64,000 nucleotides of DNA, taken from positions 489,513-553,512 of the forward strand of contig NZ_JAEKEZ010000038.1 of the NCBI RefSeq assembly GCF_016650815.1, read 5' to 3'. Shown one piece after another: positions 62,958 to 64,000 of the stretch (its first letter is position 1; each line of letters opens with the position of its first letter). A program made the translations under genes and the position numbers. The notes under the pieces were generated by a model. It searched no databases. It saw nothing but the letters and a program-made list of their open reading frames with translations, and was not told the DNA's origin. The DNA comes from Pseudomonas sp. TH31. Lineage in GTDB: Bacteria; Pseudomonadota; Gammaproteobacteria; Pseudomonadales; Pseudomonadaceae.

Positions 62958-64000
62958 TCAGAGCTGCACCCGACGGAGCCTGCCGCTCAACGGGACGATG
63001 GTGTTCTCTGGCGTGGGCAGCGGCCGGCCCGCTAATCCCATGCCTTCGCTCACCAGTACCGCATCCTGCAACAGGCACAGGTTGGAAGGGGTATCCAGGC
63101 CGCGGGCGAGCACGGCCACTTGGGCTGTTTGCAGGTTGCAGCTCAACAGTCGACCCGTGAATCGGGTAAAGCCTCCATGCAGTGGTTCGCCGCTCCAGTC
63201 AGGCGGCAAGGGTTGCTGCAGGCGATTGCAGAGCTCCAGGACCAGCACGTTCCCCTTCGGACACATCGCCAGTCCGGTGGGCAGTTGCAGGCCGCGGATC
63301 AGGATGTCGATTTGTCCGCTGGCCGGCCAGACCCGAATCACTTGGCCTGCCTTGTCGGCAAAGTCGATGCCCTTGCGGGTCGGGTCGCCTTGCAGTTCTC
63401 CGGAGAACAGGCTGATCAGCACGGCGTCTGTCGCCGGTTCGTACACCAGCGTCACGGGCACGGCTTCCTGGCCCAGTTCCAGTTCGGGTAATTGGACCAG
63501 TACGCGCTCGTTCTGACCGGTGCTGAACTCCACCAACTGATTGGTATCGGGTTTAACGGCCAGCCAACTGCGCCGGGTCGGGTGGTAACACAGCGCATTC
63601 AGATTGCCACGGCTGTGAAACACCGGCTCGGGCGGGGTGTATTGCAGGTCCAGCAGTTTAGAGCCCTCGACATAATCGGTCTGGCTGACCAGACAGCGCC
63701 CATCACCGCAGGCGATGTCCGACAGCCCCATGATTTCATCGCGCAGCATGCGGGCCTGCATGTTCATGGCGCGAAAACCTTGCGCCAGTATTTCGCGCGG
63801 GAGGTAGGCTCCGGGGCTGTGTGGATCCGGTCGCAGTCGACTGATACGGCCGCTAAAGGGCTGGTCCGGCAGGCCTGAGCCGGCTTCGGTCAGCAGCAGG
63901 CTGCCATCGGCTTGCACACAGACGCCGCGGGGGTTCAGCAGGCCTTCGGCGATGATTGTACTCGGGCACAGGGTTTCGCTGGGGCGCGCAGGGATATGAA
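62958..64000 (-). CDS. SMP-30/NHL-like beta-propeller protein, 5' end outside the window
   Basis: The frame stays open to the window edge (visible residues ...STIIAEGLLNPRGVCVQADGS), so the start is missing. About 345 residues are visible. Repeated propeller-blade phrases are seen: LNPRGVCVQADGSLLLTEAG, RGNLNALCYHPTRRSWLAV, LQLPTGLAMCPKGNVLVLEL and LDTPSNLCLLQDAVLVSEGM. Such proteins include gluconolactonase-like and scaffold propellers; no metal-binding set could be verified. Function is unknown. It is separated from the decarboxylase operon by about 400 bp. Confidence 0.7.
   Translation of the reverse strand, partial: HIPARPSETLCPSTIIAEGLLNPRGVCVQADGSLLLTEAGSGLPDQPFSGRISRLRPDPHSPGAYLPREILAQGFRAMNMQARMLRDEIMGLSDIACGDGRCLVSQTDYVEGSKLLDLQYTPPEPVFHSRGNLNALCYHPTRRSWLAVKPDTNQLVEFSTGQNERVLVQLPELELGQEAVPVTLVYEPATDAVLISLFSGELQGDPTRKGIDFADKAGQVIRVWPASGQIDILIRGLQLPTGLAMCPKGNVLVLELCNRLQQPLPPDWSGEPLHGGFTRFTGRLLSCNLQTAQVAVLARGLDTPSNLCLLQDAVLVSEGMGLAGRPLPTPENTIVPLSGRLRRVQL

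Noticed and set aside
1..64000. CRISPR arrays, prophage, insertion sequences or rRNA genes
   Set aside because: No regularly spaced direct repeats, integrase, transposase, phage structural genes or rRNA sequence were seen; repeats present are REP-type palindromes.

Overview
The window is a piece of a Pseudomonas chromosome, almost certainly from the P. fluorescens group. The support is high GC, many divergent and convergent operons, REP/REPIN doublets of the type known from P. fluorescens, an I.3-type RTX lipase/polyurethanase, OprD porins, and FixJ-like and hybrid-kinase regulators. No prophage, insertion sequence, CRISPR array or rRNA was found. The only tRNA is selC (tRNA-Sec).

Layout. 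1-7.2 kb: 3' end of an RTX lipase/polyurethanase, small exported proteins, then a FAN1-type VRR-NUC nuclease translationally coupled to an Fe-S (XPD/DinG-like) helicase carrying an N-terminal PD-(D/E)XK nuclease domain, and a PfpI-family protein. 7.3-14 kb: hybrid histidine kinase, small membrane protein, YIP1 protein plus Na+/H+ antiporter, and a PatB-type C-S lyase. 14.1-23.2 kb: a complete selenocysteine module, with formate dehydrogenase-N (fdnG with in-frame UGA, fdnH, fdnI), fdhE, selA, selB and selC. 23.2-26.5 kb: LysR regulator and YcaC-like hydrolase, MFS transporter. 26.5-38 kb: a histidine-related catabolic cluster (HutC-type repressor, HisC-type aminotransferase, polar amino acid ABC transporter, D- and L-type 2-hydroxyacid oxidoreductases, a second histidine ammonia-lyase, a divergent 2-oxoglutarate/Fe oxygenase). 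Three copies of the operator CTGTATATACAG or a one-mismatch variant lie at its promoters. An OprD porin and a second YcaC-like hydrolase follow. 39.5-48.5 kb: a short-chain polyhydroxyalkanoate (PHB) locus, phaC-phaA-phaB with a divergent AraC regulator, a DUF3141 protein, phasin and PhaR. 48.7-54.8 kb: oprD relic, acyl-CoA dehydrogenase and acyl-CoA ligase facing a FixL/FixJ-like pair across a tandem palindrome. 54.9-56.3 kb: 1-Cys peroxiredoxin and an LprI-MliC lysozyme-inhibitor-like protein. 56.6-62.6 kb: basic amino acid decarboxylase, ornithine decarboxylase (speF-like) and the putrescine-ornithine antiporter potE. The end is a partial beta-propeller (SMP-30/NHL-like) gene.

The most interesting system is the 26-36 kb cluster. 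Its gene content fits a route in which D- and L-2-hydroxyacids (best candidate: imidazolyl-lactate) are oxidised to the 2-oxoacid, transaminated to histidine and deaminated to urocanate under one HutC-type repressor. This is inference from gene content and operators.

Caution. At least ten sites carry a single missing base, nearly all in G/C runs and half of them in or next to CCCGGG (fdnI/fdhE, selA, selB twice, hisC-like, FMN oxidoreductase, acyl-CoA dehydrogenase, potE, speF, basic amino acid decarboxylase). Homology continues without loss across each. The uniform direction and context point to systematic sequencing/assembly deletions rather than pseudogenes, so those genes are annotated across the break.
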